Positions 25,702-34,692 of a stretch of 64,000 nt of DNA are shown here, one piece after another; the stretch's first letter is position 1, and the number at the start of each line of letters is the position of its first letter. The stretch spans positions 943,607 through 1,007,606 of the forward strand of contig NZ_CP029762.1 of the NCBI RefSeq assembly GCF_006874585.1, given 5' to 3'. Below the pieces are notes generated by a model that was not told the DNA's origin, did no database searches, and was given only the letters and a program-made list of their open reading frames with translations. Made by a program: the position numbers and the translations under genes. Origin of the DNA: Sphingomonas sp. IC081. GTDB lineage: Bacteria > Pseudomonadota > Alphaproteobacteria > Sphingomonadales > Sphingomonadaceae.

Positions 25702-26418
25702 TCAGCCCCCGTTCGCCACATCCACCGCCAACACATATCCGCCATTGCGGACGGTGCGGATCAGCGAGGGGCTGCGGGCATCGTCGCCCAGAAGCTGGCG
25801 AAGGCGGCTGATGCACATGTCGATCGCCCGGTCGCTCGGATCGCGCTCCCGTCCATAGACCTCGCGCGCCAGAAAATCCCGGCTCAGCGTCCGGTAAGGG
25901 TGGCGCAGCAGCGTGCGCAAGGCAAGGAAGTCCGATCCGCCCATCGCCACGTGCGCGGCCCCGTCATCCTGCTGAAGCAGGTTGCGGCGGGTATCGAGCT
26001 GCCATCCGGCAAACCGGATCGTCTCGGGCTCAGGCGGCGGTGCCTGGAGCGCCGAGCGCGCTGCCCGGCGCAGCACGACGTTGATCCGGGCCAGCAGCTC
26101 GCGAGGATCGAACGGTTTGGCGAGATAATCGTCCGCGCCAAGTTCGAGCCCGACAATCCGATCGATCAGCGCGCCGCGTGCGGTGAGCATGATGATCGGA
26201 ATGTCGTGCCGCGCCGTCAGCGCCCGGCAGAGCGTGAGCCCGTCCTCCCCCGGCAGCATGAGGTCGAGAATGATCAGGTCGGGCCGGTAGCGTTCCAGCA
26301 ACTGCCACATCTCGTCGCCATCCGCGGCGCCTTTCGCGCCCATCCCCGCCTCGCACAGATACGTGCAGAGCAGTTCGCGGATGTCGGCATCGTCGTCGAC
26401 GACCAGAATATCGGTCAC
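25702..26418 (-). CDS. OmpR-family response regulator
   Basis: 238 aa, GTG start at 26418. Receiver domain with DDD at residues 8-10, phospho-acceptor Asp52 in IILDLMLPGEDG, and Lys in AKPFDPRELLAR; a winged-helix C-terminal domain with DPSDRAIDMCISRLRQLLGD and the hairpin RTVRNGGYVLAVDV. First gene of a regulator-kinase operon. It is divergent from the siderophore-type receptor at 26585, and two TGACAAA direct repeats lie in the shared promoter region. Confidence 0.92.
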   Translation of the reverse strand: MTDILVVDDDADIRELLCTYLCEAGMGAKGAADGDEMWQLLERYRPDLIILDLMLPGEDGLTLCRALTARHDIPIIMLTARGALIDRIVGLELGADDYLAKPFDPRELLARINVVLRRAARSALQAPPPEPETIRFAGWQLDTRRNLLQQDDGAAHVAMGGSDFLALRTLLRHPYRTLSRDFLAREVYGRERDPSDRAIDMCISRLRQLLGDDARSPSLIRTVRNGGYVLAVDVANGG

Positions 26419-26468
26419 GACGGATTTACCGCTGCATACCGGTGGATTTCAACGCCCGTTACATGACG

Positions 26469-26495
26469 TGACAAAGGGCCGGAAGACCTGACAAA
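26469..26495. promoter_or_regulatory. Direct TGACAAA repeats, candidate OmpR-type binding site
   Basis: TGACAAA occurs at 26469-26475 and 26489-26495, exactly 20 bp apart (two helical turns), in the 166-bp divergent region between the regulator gene and the TonB receptor gene. Tandem half-sites on one helix face are the usual OmpR-family arrangement. Binding is inferred; the remainder of the gap holds the two promoters but no gene. Confidence 0.4.
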
Positions 26496-26584
26496 ATTGC
26501 ACAATTCCACGGATTTACCCCAAGCCCTTCGGTGATAGTGGGCGCCCCTGTTGCGAATGAATTGCATTATAAGGGGCTTTCACC

Positions 26585-28855
26585 GTGAAACCAACCTATT
26601 CCGTGCGAACCGCTGCGCGCGGCTCGCTGGCAGCGCTTGCCGTCGCCCTGTGCTGGGCTCAGCCCGCCGCGGCCGAGGACGCGGACACCCCGTCGATCGT
26701 CGTCACCGGCCAGCGCACGGAAGAGACATCGTCCTACACCGGACAAGAAGCCAGCATCGCCATCGGCCTGCCGCTGACCCTGCGCGAAACGCCGCAGACC
26801 GTCACCGTCGTCACCCGCCAGCTGCTGGACGACCAGCAGATCGAGACGATCGACGATGTGCTGGCCACCACGCCGGGCGTCACTTCCTATTCCAACGACA
26901 ACGCGGGGCGGACCAATTACCGCGCGCGCGGGTTCGAGATCACCAACTACCGCATCGACGGCATGCAGGTGGATGGCCGGAGCAGTCTGACCAGCGGCGG
27001 CGCCTCCACCAACATGGACCTCTATGACAGCGTGCAGATCGTGCGCGGCGCCAATGGCCTGCTGGGCGGCACCGGCGATCCTTCGGCCACGATCTACCTC
27101 CAGCGCAAGCAGCCGACGACCAAGCTGGGCGCGGCCGGCATGCTGACGCTGGGCAACTGGGACAAGCGCCGGGTGATGGCCGATCTCAATGCCCCGGTCA
27201 CGGCCGACGGCACCGTGCGCGGCCGCCTGGTCTTCTCCGACGAGAGCACCGACACGTTCCGCGAGCGCGAACATATCGACCGGCGCGGCGTGCTGGCCAA
27301 CTTCGCGGTCGACCTTGGCCCGAAGACCGTGCTGAACGGCGGCGTCCAGTACGAGCGCACCATCAACAAGGGCGCGACCTGGGGCAGCAACGTCTCGATC
27401 TGGTTTGCCGACGGCACGCTCGCCCACCTGCCGCGCAGCACCAACCCGGTCACCGACTGGAGCATCGCGCGCCGCAAGGCGACCACGGCCTTCGCGAACC
27501 TCCAGCATGAATGGGACAACGGCTGGCGCGTCCGGCTGGGCTATGCGCGCACGGACGGCAGCGCCTACAACAACATGGGCATCGCCAAAGTGAACAACGC
27601 GGCCCGCAACGTCGGCGGTTTTGCGGGCTTCTGGAATCAGGACGGCACCGGCGCCTACCTCAATGCCTTCCATTCCGAAGCGGATAGCGGACGGGACAAC
27701 ATGGATGTCTCCGCCAATGGCCCGCTTCATCTGTTCGGGCGCGAACACCAGTTGATGATCGGCATCAACGGCTATTGGGACCGGATCACGCAGTACACCT
27801 TCAGCAATGCCCTCGGCAATTGCAGCATCGCCGGTGTGACGCCCTACAGCGGCTGCCAGTACCGCGCGGCCGGCCTGCCGATCGACGACTGGCGCAGCTG
27901 GGACGGGTCCTATGCCAATTTCGAGACCTTCCGCACCGATGCCCGCTCGGTGGACAAGACCCGCAACATCGGTGGCTACGTGGCGGGCCGCTTCAGCCTG
28001 ATGGACGGCCTGACCGCCATCGCCGGCGGGCGCATCAGCGACTACAAGGCCCATGGCGGCGATTACACGGCAAGCAACGTCTACACTGCCGACGCCGCCG
28101 TCACGCGGGAAAAGGGTGTGTTCACGCCCTACGCCGGGCTCGTCTACGACGTGACGCGCGAAATCTCGCTTTATGCCAGCTACACCGACATGTTCACGCC
28201 GCAGGGCAATCTGCGGGACGAGAACGACAAGCTGCTCGATCCCGTCACCGGCTCCAGCTACGAGGCGGGCATCAAGGGCGCGTTCTACGGCGGCAAGCTC
28301 AACACCTCGCTCGCCTTCTACCGCAACAAGCAGAGCAACGTTGCCGAAAGCACCGGCCTGATCCACGAAACCACGGGCGAGACGATCTACCGCGCCGTCA
28401 GCGGCGTGATCTCCAAGGGGATCGACCTCGATGCCTCGGGCGAGGTGCTGCCGGGCTGGAACCTGTTCTTCGGCTACAGCTACCTGGATGTGAAGGGCCT
28501 TGGCTACCAGCGCGATCCGCACCACGTGGTACGGCTTTCGACCAGCTATACGCTACCCGGCGCACTGGACCGCCTGACCATCGGCGGCGGCATTTCCAGC
28601 CAGAGCAAGACCGAATGGTCAACCAATCCCGGCCGCCCGCTGGGGGGCGGCCAGTACGATGCCGCCAATCTCAAGGTCGCCGGCTATACCCTGGTCAACC
28701 TGATGGCGCGCTATCAGGTGACCGACAACATCCAGATTTCCGCCAATGTCACCAACCTCACCGACAAGACCTACTACCGTCAGTACGGCTTCTACGACGG
28801 GCTGATCTACGGCGAGCCGCGCAGCTACAGCGTAACCCTGCGCGCGCGGATCTAG
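26585..28855 (+). CDS. TonB-dependent siderophore receptor (FhuE/FpvA class)
   Basis: 756 aa from GTG 26585, with AAGGGG about 9 nt upstream. Signal peptide ends near AQPAAA; then PSIVVTGQRTEE and a plug typical of ferric-siderophore receptors: LTLRETPQTVTVVTRQLLDD, IDDVLATTPGV, YRARGFEITNYRIDG, VQIVRGANGLLGGTGDPSATI. The barrel closes with the siderophore-receptor ending TYYRQYGFYDGLIYGEPRSYSVTLRARI. It imports an iron-siderophore or similar chelate across the outer membrane. It is divergent from an OmpR-type regulator with candidate binding repeats between them. No Fur box was identified with confidence. Confidence 0.92.
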   Translation: MKPTYSVRTAARGSLAALAVALCWAQPAAAEDADTPSIVVTGQRTEETSSYTGQEASIAIGLPLTLRETPQTVTVVTRQLLDDQQIETIDDVLATTPGVTSYSNDNAGRTNYRARGFEITNYRIDGMQVDGRSSLTSGGASTNMDLYDSVQIVRGANGLLGGTGDPSATIYLQRKQPTTKLGAAGMLTLGNWDKRRVMADLNAPVTADGTVRGRLVFSDESTDTFREREHIDRRGVLANFAVDLGPKTVLNGGVQYERTINKGATWGSNVSIWFADGTLAHLPRSTNPVTDWSIARRKATTAFANLQHEWDNGWRVRLGYARTDGSAYNNMGIAKVNNAARNVGGFAGFWNQDGTGAYLNAFHSEADSGRDNMDVSANGPLHLFGREHQLMIGINGYWDRITQYTFSNALGNCSIAGVTPYSGCQYRAAGLPIDDWRSWDGSYANFETFRTDARSVDKTRNIGGYVAGRFSLMDGLTAIAGGRISDYKAHGGDYTASNVYTADAAVTREKGVFTPYAGLVYDVTREISLYASYTDMFTPQGNLRDENDKLLDPVTGSSYEAGIKGAFYGGKLNTSLAFYRNKQSNVAESTGLIHETTGETIYRAVSGVISKGIDLDASGEVLPGWNLFFGYSYLDVKGLGYQRDPHHVVRLSTSYTLPGALDRLTIGGGISSQSKTEWSTNPGRPLGGGQYDAANLKVAGYTLVNLMARYQVTDNIQISANVTNLTDKTYYRQYGFYDGLIYGEPRSYSVTLRARI

Positions 28856-28876
28856 GCGGTAAATTCGTGCAATACA

Positions 28877-28905
28877 CCATGCCGGGGCGATCCGCCCCGG
28901 CATGG
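28877..28905. terminator. Bidirectional hairpin between convergent genes
   Basis: Perfect 13-bp stem CCATGCCGGGGCG (28877-28889) / CGCCCCGGCATGG (28893-28905) with a 3-nt loop, between the receptor stop and the stop of the convergent gene. No T-run; terminator role is inferred from placement and stem stability. Confidence 0.55.
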
Positions 28906-28940
28906 CCTGCGCGGCTTGAGCCCCGACCGATTTTCGCCGG

Positions 28941-31712
28941 TCAGCCCTTCACGCCAAAGATCCGCGTGGAGCGGCTGCCCCGGGCAATCTGGATCTCGAA
29001 ATGACCGGGTGCGACTTCACGGGCCTCGCCGGAGGCGGTATGCAGCCGTATCCCCGCGTCCTTGCCCGCAGGGGATGAAACGATCATCCGCACGCTGCGC
29101 GCCGGGCCCTGCGCGTGTTCGATGACCGCTTCCCATGCGCTCAGATCAGGTTTCAGGGCAATCGAGGCGTTGGCGGCAAAGCGGCATCCGCCCTGCACTT
29201 CAAGGTCGAGCCCGGCCGTGCCAAGGCGGGCATGGAAACGGCGGCGCACCCCATCGCGCGGGCTGACGAGCAGGCGGCCCTGCTCTTCGCGGAACTCTCC
29301 GCCCATCGCGATCCGGCCGAAAAGATCATCATCGACCAGCGTGGTGCGCGCCGCGCGCAAGGCCCCGCAAAAGCCCAGATCGATCTCGCACGCGTAATAC
29401 CATGAGCCGTGCCGGTGGGGCTGGTTCAGCCATGTCTCACCCAGGGCGGCGGGCTCGAAACCACCGCCCGCGCCGCCATCATTGGCAGCGCCGGGATACC
29501 AGTAGCCATAGCCGCTGTCGGGCGTGCCGCTGTTGAGCAAGGCCCAGCTGCTGAGCGCGGCGGCATGGCCCAGACGCAGCAGGGGGCGCGGATCGTCGAC
29601 GTCGTGAAGCGCATGGTCGAGGATCGCCCAACCGCCCATCTGCGCCATATAGCTGAGCGTATAGGCATCGCCAGCAGACGCGCGATAATCCGAGCCGAGG
29701 TAGTAATAGGAGGGCTGCAACCACCCGCGGCAGAACAGGTTCGCCTCCATCTGGGCGCGGTTGAAGGCGCGGACCTTGTCGGGCGCAAACCGCTCCGGCC
29801 GGTCCATGCCATAGCGGGCGATCGCCTGCGTGGATTCAAAGCCCGTGGAATCAAAGGCATATTCCGAGACGTAGAGGTCGCTCACCTCATTCACGAAATG
29901 GTGGACCTTGGCCTCCCACAAGGCGGCAAGCTCCTGGGCCTCATCCTTGCGCCCTTCGCGGCGCAGCGCATCGATCACATCGGGGATCACCAGTTCGTTG
30001 TAATAGCCGATCGAGTTGGCATCCCAGTCCGCGACCTGCCTGGGAATGACAAACATCGCCCTGGCCGTGCCAAAGGCGCGCTCCAGATAGGTGGCCGCCG
30101 AAAGGCGCGTACGCACGTCGGGGTGGTCGCGGGCGATCCGGTACAGCGAGAAATACATCACGGCGATGTGCGGGTAATCATAGACGCGCCAGATGTGCAT
30201 CTGCCCGCGCGGGCCCGGATCGCTGCTGGTGCGGTTGCGGTGCCAGTCCGGAATGCCGTAAATGCCATAGGCCTGGCTTTCCGCTGTCGAGCGTTGCAGG
30301 CCGCCCCAGACGAAATGCTCGACATAGTCATCGAGCGCATCGATCTCGGCCTGCACCGGGAACTCGGCATTCTTGGCGGCGAGAAAGGCCGGTTTCGACA
30401 GGCCGGGATCATCGCAGGTGACTTCGTAGATCCGCCAGCCCGTGATGCGGTCGTAGTTGTCGGGCCCCAGGAGGGTCTGCGTCTCCATGTTCCATTCGGC
30501 CAGAAGCCCGTTGTACCATGCCGCGGGATCGCTGTGCCGGTGGGCGGCGATAAAGGCCCCGCGCTTGGCGATCATCGTCTCGACGGCCTGCGTAACGAAG
30601 AATTCGAGCGTGGTGATCCCGCCGTCCGCCTGACGCACGGTGATATGATTTTCGCCCAGTCGCTCGAAACGCAGGACATAGACCTGGCGGTTCGCGCGCT
30701 GCCCCGCCGCCGCGATCCTCGTCTCGGCCCCATGTTCGGCGATCAGCGCCTCCACCGGCACGCGTGAGCCAAACGAGAGGCGGACCTCGCTGCCGACAGG
30801 CACCGTCATGCCGGGCACGACCTCGACATCGAGCAGGCCATGGTCGGCGATGGCGCGCCGCATGGCATCCTGGCCATCGACGAGGAGAAAGCGGACGCCC
30901 ATCTCGCGGCTTTCGCCCGCCGGAACGATCAGGCTGCTGGCAGGAAGGCGCCAGCGCGACCCCGCCTTGCGGACAGCGGCGACCTGGGCGGCGGCATGGA
31001 AATAGACGCGGTACAGATCGGACGAGTCCTTGGGCGCATCCCAATATTCAAGGGAAGAGCCCTTCTCGGGCAGCATGGCGAGCCAGGGCTTGCTCACATC
31101 CTTGTGCCGCCAGAAAACATGGGAAGACTGGCCCGCGATAAAGCTGTGCTTGAGCAAGGCGTCCGGGTCTTTGTTGGTATCGTCGATCCTGTTGATCGGC
31201 AAAGGCAGCGCCACGTCGCCAAACTCGACGGGAGCGGCGGTGGCGTTCTCGATCCTGACCAGGACCTTCAGGCATTCGCCATCGAGCAGGAGCCGGCAGG
31301 AGAGGCTCACCCCCTTGGCGAGCGGGTACTGGATTTCAGCCCCTTGCCCGGGCAGCGCCTCTATCGCCCCTGACATCCCGGCGGTATCAAAGCGCGACCA
31401 CGCCCCCCCTTGCGTGCGCCACACGCCGCACAGGTTGCCCAGCCTTGCCCCCGCTTTCAGAACATCGCCGCTCAGGCGCCCGCTCGCATCGCGCAGGCTG
31501 GTGATGCGCCCCTTGTCGCGGCCCACGATGAAACGCCCGCCGGGAATGGCCAGCGTTTCGCTCACCTGACGCACCTGTGGCGTGGCGGCACGAAGCGGCC
31601 GCGTAGTGGCCATGGCCAGAGCGACAAGGCTGCTGCCCAGCATGGCGCGGCGATTCACCCTGGCGGCTGTGGCAAAGGGGACCACGGGGTGTGATCGACG
31701 GATTTTGAACAT
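28941..31712 (-). CDS. Tat-exported DUF5695-like protein (putative carbohydrate-active)
   Basis: 923 aa. The N-terminus has a twin-arginine signal (NRRAMLGSSLVALAMATTRPLRA). A beta-sandwich-like N-terminal half (about 40-400: GGRFIVGRDKGRITSLRD, WRTQGGAWSRFDTAG) precedes a helical half rich in W/Y/H (FVWGGLQRSTAES, NRTSSDPGPRGQMHIWRVYDYPHIAVMYFSLYRIARDHP), which resembles six-hairpin glycosidase-like toroids. From memory this matches the DUF5695 family; enzymatic activity is not established. A near-perfect palindrome TGGTATTTAGTATACCA lies 69-85 bp upstream and suggests GntR- or LacI-type control. It ends opposite the siderophore-type receptor. The family name needs a profile search; the protein is real. 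Confidence 0.75.
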   Translation of the reverse strand: MFKIRRSHPVVPFATAARVNRRAMLGSSLVALAMATTRPLRAATPQVRQVSETLAIPGGRFIVGRDKGRITSLRDASGRLSGDVLKAGARLGNLCGVWRTQGGAWSRFDTAGMSGAIEALPGQGAEIQYPLAKGVSLSCRLLLDGECLKVLVRIENATAAPVEFGDVALPLPINRIDDTNKDPDALLKHSFIAGQSSHVFWRHKDVSKPWLAMLPEKGSSLEYWDAPKDSSDLYRVYFHAAAQVAAVRKAGSRWRLPASSLIVPAGESREMGVRFLLVDGQDAMRRAIADHGLLDVEVVPGMTVPVGSEVRLSFGSRVPVEALIAEHGAETRIAAAGQRANRQVYVLRFERLGENHITVRQADGGITTLEFFVTQAVETMIAKRGAFIAAHRHSDPAAWYNGLLAEWNMETQTLLGPDNYDRITGWRIYEVTCDDPGLSKPAFLAAKNAEFPVQAEIDALDDYVEHFVWGGLQRSTAESQAYGIYGIPDWHRNRTSSDPGPRGQMHIWRVYDYPHIAVMYFSLYRIARDHPDVRTRLSAATYLERAFGTARAMFVIPRQVADWDANSIGYYNELVIPDVIDALRREGRKDEAQELAALWEAKVHHFVNEVSDLYVSEYAFDSTGFESTQAIARYGMDRPERFAPDKVRAFNRAQMEANLFCRGWLQPSYYYLGSDYRASAGDAYTLSYMAQMGGWAILDHALHDVDDPRPLLRLGHAAALSSWALLNSGTPDSGYGYWYPGAANDGGAGGGFEPAALGETWLNQPHRHGSWYYACEIDLGFCGALRAARTTLVDDDLFGRIAMGGEFREEQGRLLVSPRDGVRRRFHARLGTAGLDLEVQGGCRFAANASIALKPDLSAWEAVIEHAQGPARSVRMIVSSPAGKDAGIRLHTASGEAREVAPGHFEIQIARGSRSTRIFGVKG

Positions 31713-31780
31713 GTGCCGGCTCCATAGCTATGTGCTCGGCTGTTCAATTCAGGGGAACGACAGCGCAAACCTCAACAGAA

Positions 31781-31797
31781 TGGTATTTAGTATACCA
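31781..31797. promoter_or_regulatory. Palindromic operator candidate, TGGTATTTAGTATACCA
   Basis: A 17-bp palindrome (arms TGGTA/TACCA, interior TTTAGTA) in the promoter region of the exported DUF5695-like gene. The TGGTAtNNNatACCA shape resembles GntR-family (FadR/UxuR subgroup) operators. The region 31713-31900 holds no gene besides it. No regulator gene for it is adjacent. Confidence 0.45.
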
Positions 31798-31900
31798 TGC
31801 ATGTCAAGCTCTGGCATGATCGCGGGGTAAGGGAGGTGCTAGGTCTCCTCGAACGCTCCGCCCGGGGCGCCGATCACAACGGCCCAGGTCCCGCGCGCAC

Positions 31901-32653
31901 TCACGCGCGGGTGAACCGCCAGCGGTCGGGCTCGCTCGCCTCTTCATCGAAGCGATAGCCGTCGCTGTCGAAGCCGCGCATCGCCTCGATGTCGGTGATG
32001 TGATGCTCGCACATCCAGCGCGCCATCATCCCGCGCGCGCGCTTGGCGTTGAAGCTGATGAAGCGCGGACCGTTCGGTCCGGGCTCGCGGAAGTCGACGT
32101 CGACCACGCGCAGACCTTCCAGCTTGCCGGAGACCGCCGCGAAGTACTCCTGGCTGGCAAGGTTGAGCACCGCGCCCGAACCCTCTTCGGCCACCTGCTC
32201 ACGCAAGTATGCGGCGATGCGGGAGCCCCACCAGTCGGTCAGGCTCTTGTGGCGCGGCGCCCAGCGGGTGCCCATTTCCAGCCGGTAGGGCCGGATCATG
32301 TCGAGCGGGCGCAGCAGCCCGTAGAGGCCCGAGAGCATGCGCACGTGATCCTGCGCGAAGGCGACGCCCGCCTCGTCCAGCGTATGCGCCTCGAAGCCGG
32401 TGTAGACGTCACCCGCAAAAGCGAAGAGCGCCTGGCGTTCGGGCAGTTCGGGGAAGTCGCGATAACGGTCCGCGTTCAGCTTCGCCAGCTTGGGCGAGAT
32501 ATGCATCAGTTCGGACAGCCGCTTCTGCGTCAGGTTCGACGCCGAACGGGCAAGGCCGAGCGCTTCCTCGGCAAAATGCGGGATAGTCGCGGCGAGGGGC
32601 GGCAGCACGCGCTCGAAGTCGAGCGTCTTGGCGGGAGACAGCAGGGCGATCAT
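31901..32653 (-). CDS. yaaA: Peroxide stress protein YaaA (DUF328)
   Basis: 250 aa, the usual length. Family signatures: N-terminal MIALLSPAKTLDF, LMHISPKLAKLNADRY, AFAGDVYTGFEA, the strongly conserved LSGLYGLLRPLDMIRPYRLEMG, and near the end VDVDFREPGPNGPRFISFNAKRARGMMARW. In E. coli YaaA binds DNA structures and limits free iron and oxidative damage during peroxide stress; the same broad role is expected here. It is monocistronic and divergent from the Rieske oxygenase gene. Confidence 0.93.
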   Translation of the reverse strand: MIALLSPAKTLDFERVLPPLAATIPHFAEEALGLARSASNLTQKRLSELMHISPKLAKLNADRYRDFPELPERQALFAFAGDVYTGFEAHTLDEAGVAFAQDHVRMLSGLYGLLRPLDMIRPYRLEMGTRWAPRHKSLTDWWGSRIAAYLREQVAEEGSGAVLNLASQEYFAAVSGKLEGLRVVDVDFREPGPNGPRFISFNAKRARGMMARWMCEHHITDIEAMRGFDSDGYRFDEEASEPDRWRFTRA

Positions 32654-32753
32654 GGCGAGAGGCGGTAGCGATGGCGCGCGGCGCCGTCAAACCGGGGCGT
32701 TATGCCCGCTTGGCAAACCCTGCCCGGCCCTACCCTTCTGTTGCCCACCCATG

Positions 32754-32794
32754 TTGACATTGGATCCAATTAGAGGTTTATTGGATCCAATAAA
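32754..32794 (+). promoter_or_regulatory. Promoter overlapped by twin GGATCC palindromic operators
   Basis: ATTGGATCCAAT (32759-32770) and the perfect 18-bp palindrome TTTATTGGATCCAATAAA (32777-32794) are centred 21 bp apart, two helical turns. They overlap a TTGACA (32754-32759) and a TTTATT 17 bp later that would serve as -35 and -10. The shape (ATTGGATCCAAT) fits a GntR/FadR-type operator, and a GntR regulator gene lies just downstream of the controlled oxygenase. Repression by that protein is inferred. Confidence 0.7.
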
Positions 32795-32813
32795 CAAGAA
32801 TCAGGAGTGGACG

Positions 32814-33920
32814 GTGGAAGGTGAAACCCAGACCATGACCCGGGCGGCCGACAGGCCGGCACCGGCCAAGCTGGCGCCATGGCCCCGCAATGCGTGGTAC
32901 GTCGCCGGCACGCCCGACGAGATCGCCGATGGCCCACTGGGCCGCACGATCTGCGGCGAACGCATGGTCATTTTCCGCGGCGCCGATGGCGAAGTGGCCG
33001 CGCTGGAGGATTTCTGCCCGCACCGCGGTGCGCCGCTGTCGCTGGGCTTCCTGCGCGATGGCGAACTCGTCTGCGGCTATCACGGACTGGCGGTGAACTG
33101 CCGGGGCAAAGTCGCCGGGATGCCGGGGCAGAAAGTCGGCGGTTTCCCGTCTGCCCGCCGCTTTGCAGCCTTGGAGCGTTACGGCTTCCTCTGGGTCTGG
33201 CCCGGAGACGCAGACAGCGCCGATCCGGCCGCGCTCCACCCTCTCGAATGGGCCGAGAGCGACGAGTGGGCCTATGGCGGCGGCTACTACCACATCGCCT
33301 GCGACTACCGGCTGATGATCGACAACCTCATGGACCTGACGCACGAGACCTATGTCCACGCCAGCAGCATCGGCCAGAAGGAGATCGACGAGGCGCCCGT
33401 GCGCACCCGCGCGGACGCCCGCGAGGTCGTCACCAGCCGCTTCATGGACGGCGTGAAGGCCCCGCCATTCTGGCAGATGGCGCTGCGCGGTGCCGGTCTT
33501 CCCGCGGACGCGACGGTCGACCGCTGGCAGGTCTGCCGCTTCTCCCTGCCCAGCCACGTAATGATCGAGGTCGGCGTCGCGCTGGAAGGCCGGGGCGGCT
33601 ATGACGCACCGGACGCGGTCAAGGCCTCCAGCATCGTGGTCGATTTCATTACCCCGGAAACAGAGACCAGCCACCACTACTTCTGGGGCATGGCCCGGCG
33701 CTTCGCGGTCGCGGACACGGCGCTGACCGACACCATCCGCGAAGGCCAGGGCAAGATCTTCGGCGAGGATCTGGAAATGCTCGAAAGCCAGCAGGCCAAC
33801 CTCTCGCGCTGGCCGGAGCGGCGCCTGCTCAAGCTCAACATCGATGCCGGCGGCGTCCGCTCGCGGATGATGATCGATCGCGCCATCGCCGCGGAATCGC
33901 CATCGTGCACCGGGGTTTGA
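32814..33920 (+). CDS. Rieske non-heme iron oxygenase, vanillate O-demethylase (VanA)-like
   Basis: 368 aa from GTG 32814, chosen because AGGAG lies 6 nt upstream; ATG 32835 is possible. Rieske [2Fe-2S] ligands C68-x-H70 and C87-x2-H90 (FCPHRGAPLSLGF...CGYHG), then the mononuclear-iron domain with DNLMDLTHETYVHASS supplying the two histidines. The sequence order and WYVAGTPDEI start match VanA-type demethylases, which remove aryl methyl groups or hydroxylate aromatics with a VanB-like reductase. No reductase gene is adjacent, so electrons must come from elsewhere. Its promoter carries twin operators and the next gene is a GntR regulator, so it is probably substrate-induced. Confidence 0.88.
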   Translation: MEGETQTMTRAADRPAPAKLAPWPRNAWYVAGTPDEIADGPLGRTICGERMVIFRGADGEVAALEDFCPHRGAPLSLGFLRDGELVCGYHGLAVNCRGKVAGMPGQKVGGFPSARRFAALERYGFLWVWPGDADSADPAALHPLEWAESDEWAYGGGYYHIACDYRLMIDNLMDLTHETYVHASSIGQKEIDEAPVRTRADAREVVTSRFMDGVKAPPFWQMALRGAGLPADATVDRWQVCRFSLPSHVMIEVGVALEGRGGYDAPDAVKASSIVVDFITPETETSHHYFWGMARRFAVADTALTDTIREGQGKIFGEDLEMLESQQANLSRWPERRLLKLNIDAGGVRSRMMIDRAIAAESPSCTGV

Positions 33921-33951
33921 CAGAAACGCCCGTCACCGGCGAAAGCGGGTC

Positions 33952-34692
33952 ATGGACACTGCGGACCGTACCGAAGCCAAGCCCGCCCCCAGGGCGCCTG
34001 ACAGGGTGAAACCCGGCCAGCACGTGATCATCTCGCTGCGGCGGATGATCGCGCAAGGCCGCTTCGCCCCCGGCGAGCGCATCGGCGAGATCGCCACGGC
34101 CGAAGCCCTCGGCGTCTCGCGCATGCCGGTGCGTACCGCCCTGCGCGCGCTGGAGGCGGAAGGACTGGTCGAGAAGCTCGGCGCGCGGGGCTATGCGGCG
34201 CGTTCGATGACGGCCGCCGAAGTCGAAGGCGCGATCGAAGTGCGCGGCGTGCTGGAAGGGCTCGCCGCACGCCGCCTCGCCGCGCGCGGCCTGTCCGCCG
34301 CCGAGGCCGTGCGCTTTTCCGAGTGTCTGGCGCGCGGCGAGACGATCTTCGCCAAGGGCACGCTGGCACAAGACGAGGTGGACGCCTTCCACGACTACAA
34401 CCGCGCGTTCCACGCCCTGCTGGTGGCGGCCAGCGGCAATCCCTCGATCGCAGAGGCCATCGCCCGCAACGATCACCTGCCGTTCGCCTCGTCGTCGGCG
34501 CTTGCGCTGGAAAGCGATCCGGCCAGCGAGTTTGCCCATCTCCTGGCCGCTCACCGCGACCATTGTGACGTGCTGGATGCCATCACTCACCGCGACGAGG
34601 AGCGCGCCGAACGGGCGATGCGTGCCCATGCCCGCGCGGCGCTTGGCAGTGAACGCCTGTTCCGGCGGCTGGCGCCCCAAGAGTCCGTTTGA
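33952..34692 (+). CDS. GntR-family (FCD) transcriptional regulator
   Basis: 246 aa. The winged-helix N-terminal domain has the GntR signature LRRMIAQGRFAPGERIGEIATAEALGVSRMPVRTALRALEAEGLVE, and the C-terminal part is an all-helical FCD ligand domain (VEGAIEVRGVLEGLAARRLAARG, FHDYNRAFHALLVAASGN, HRDHCDVLDAITHRDEERAERAMRAHA). It starts 31 bp after the oxygenase, so it is probably on the same transcript and represses it through the twin ATTGGATCCAAT sites. The ligand is likely an aromatic substrate or product. Its stop codon is inside the half-copy of the cloverleaf repeat. Confidence 0.9.
   Translation: MDTADRTEAKPAPRAPDRVKPGQHVIISLRRMIAQGRFAPGERIGEIATAEALGVSRMPVRTALRALEAEGLVEKLGARGYAARSMTAAEVEGAIEVRGVLEGLAARRLAARGLSAAEAVRFSECLARGETIFAKGTLAQDEVDAFHDYNRAFHALLVAASGNPSIAEAIARNDHLPFASSSALALESDPASEFAHLLAAHRDHCDVLDAITHRDEERAERAMRAHARAALGSERLFRRLAPQESV

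Noticed and set aside
28100..28860. Fur box near the siderophore-type receptors
   Set aside because: No convincing 19-bp inverted Fur consensus was found upstream of 26585 or 38217.
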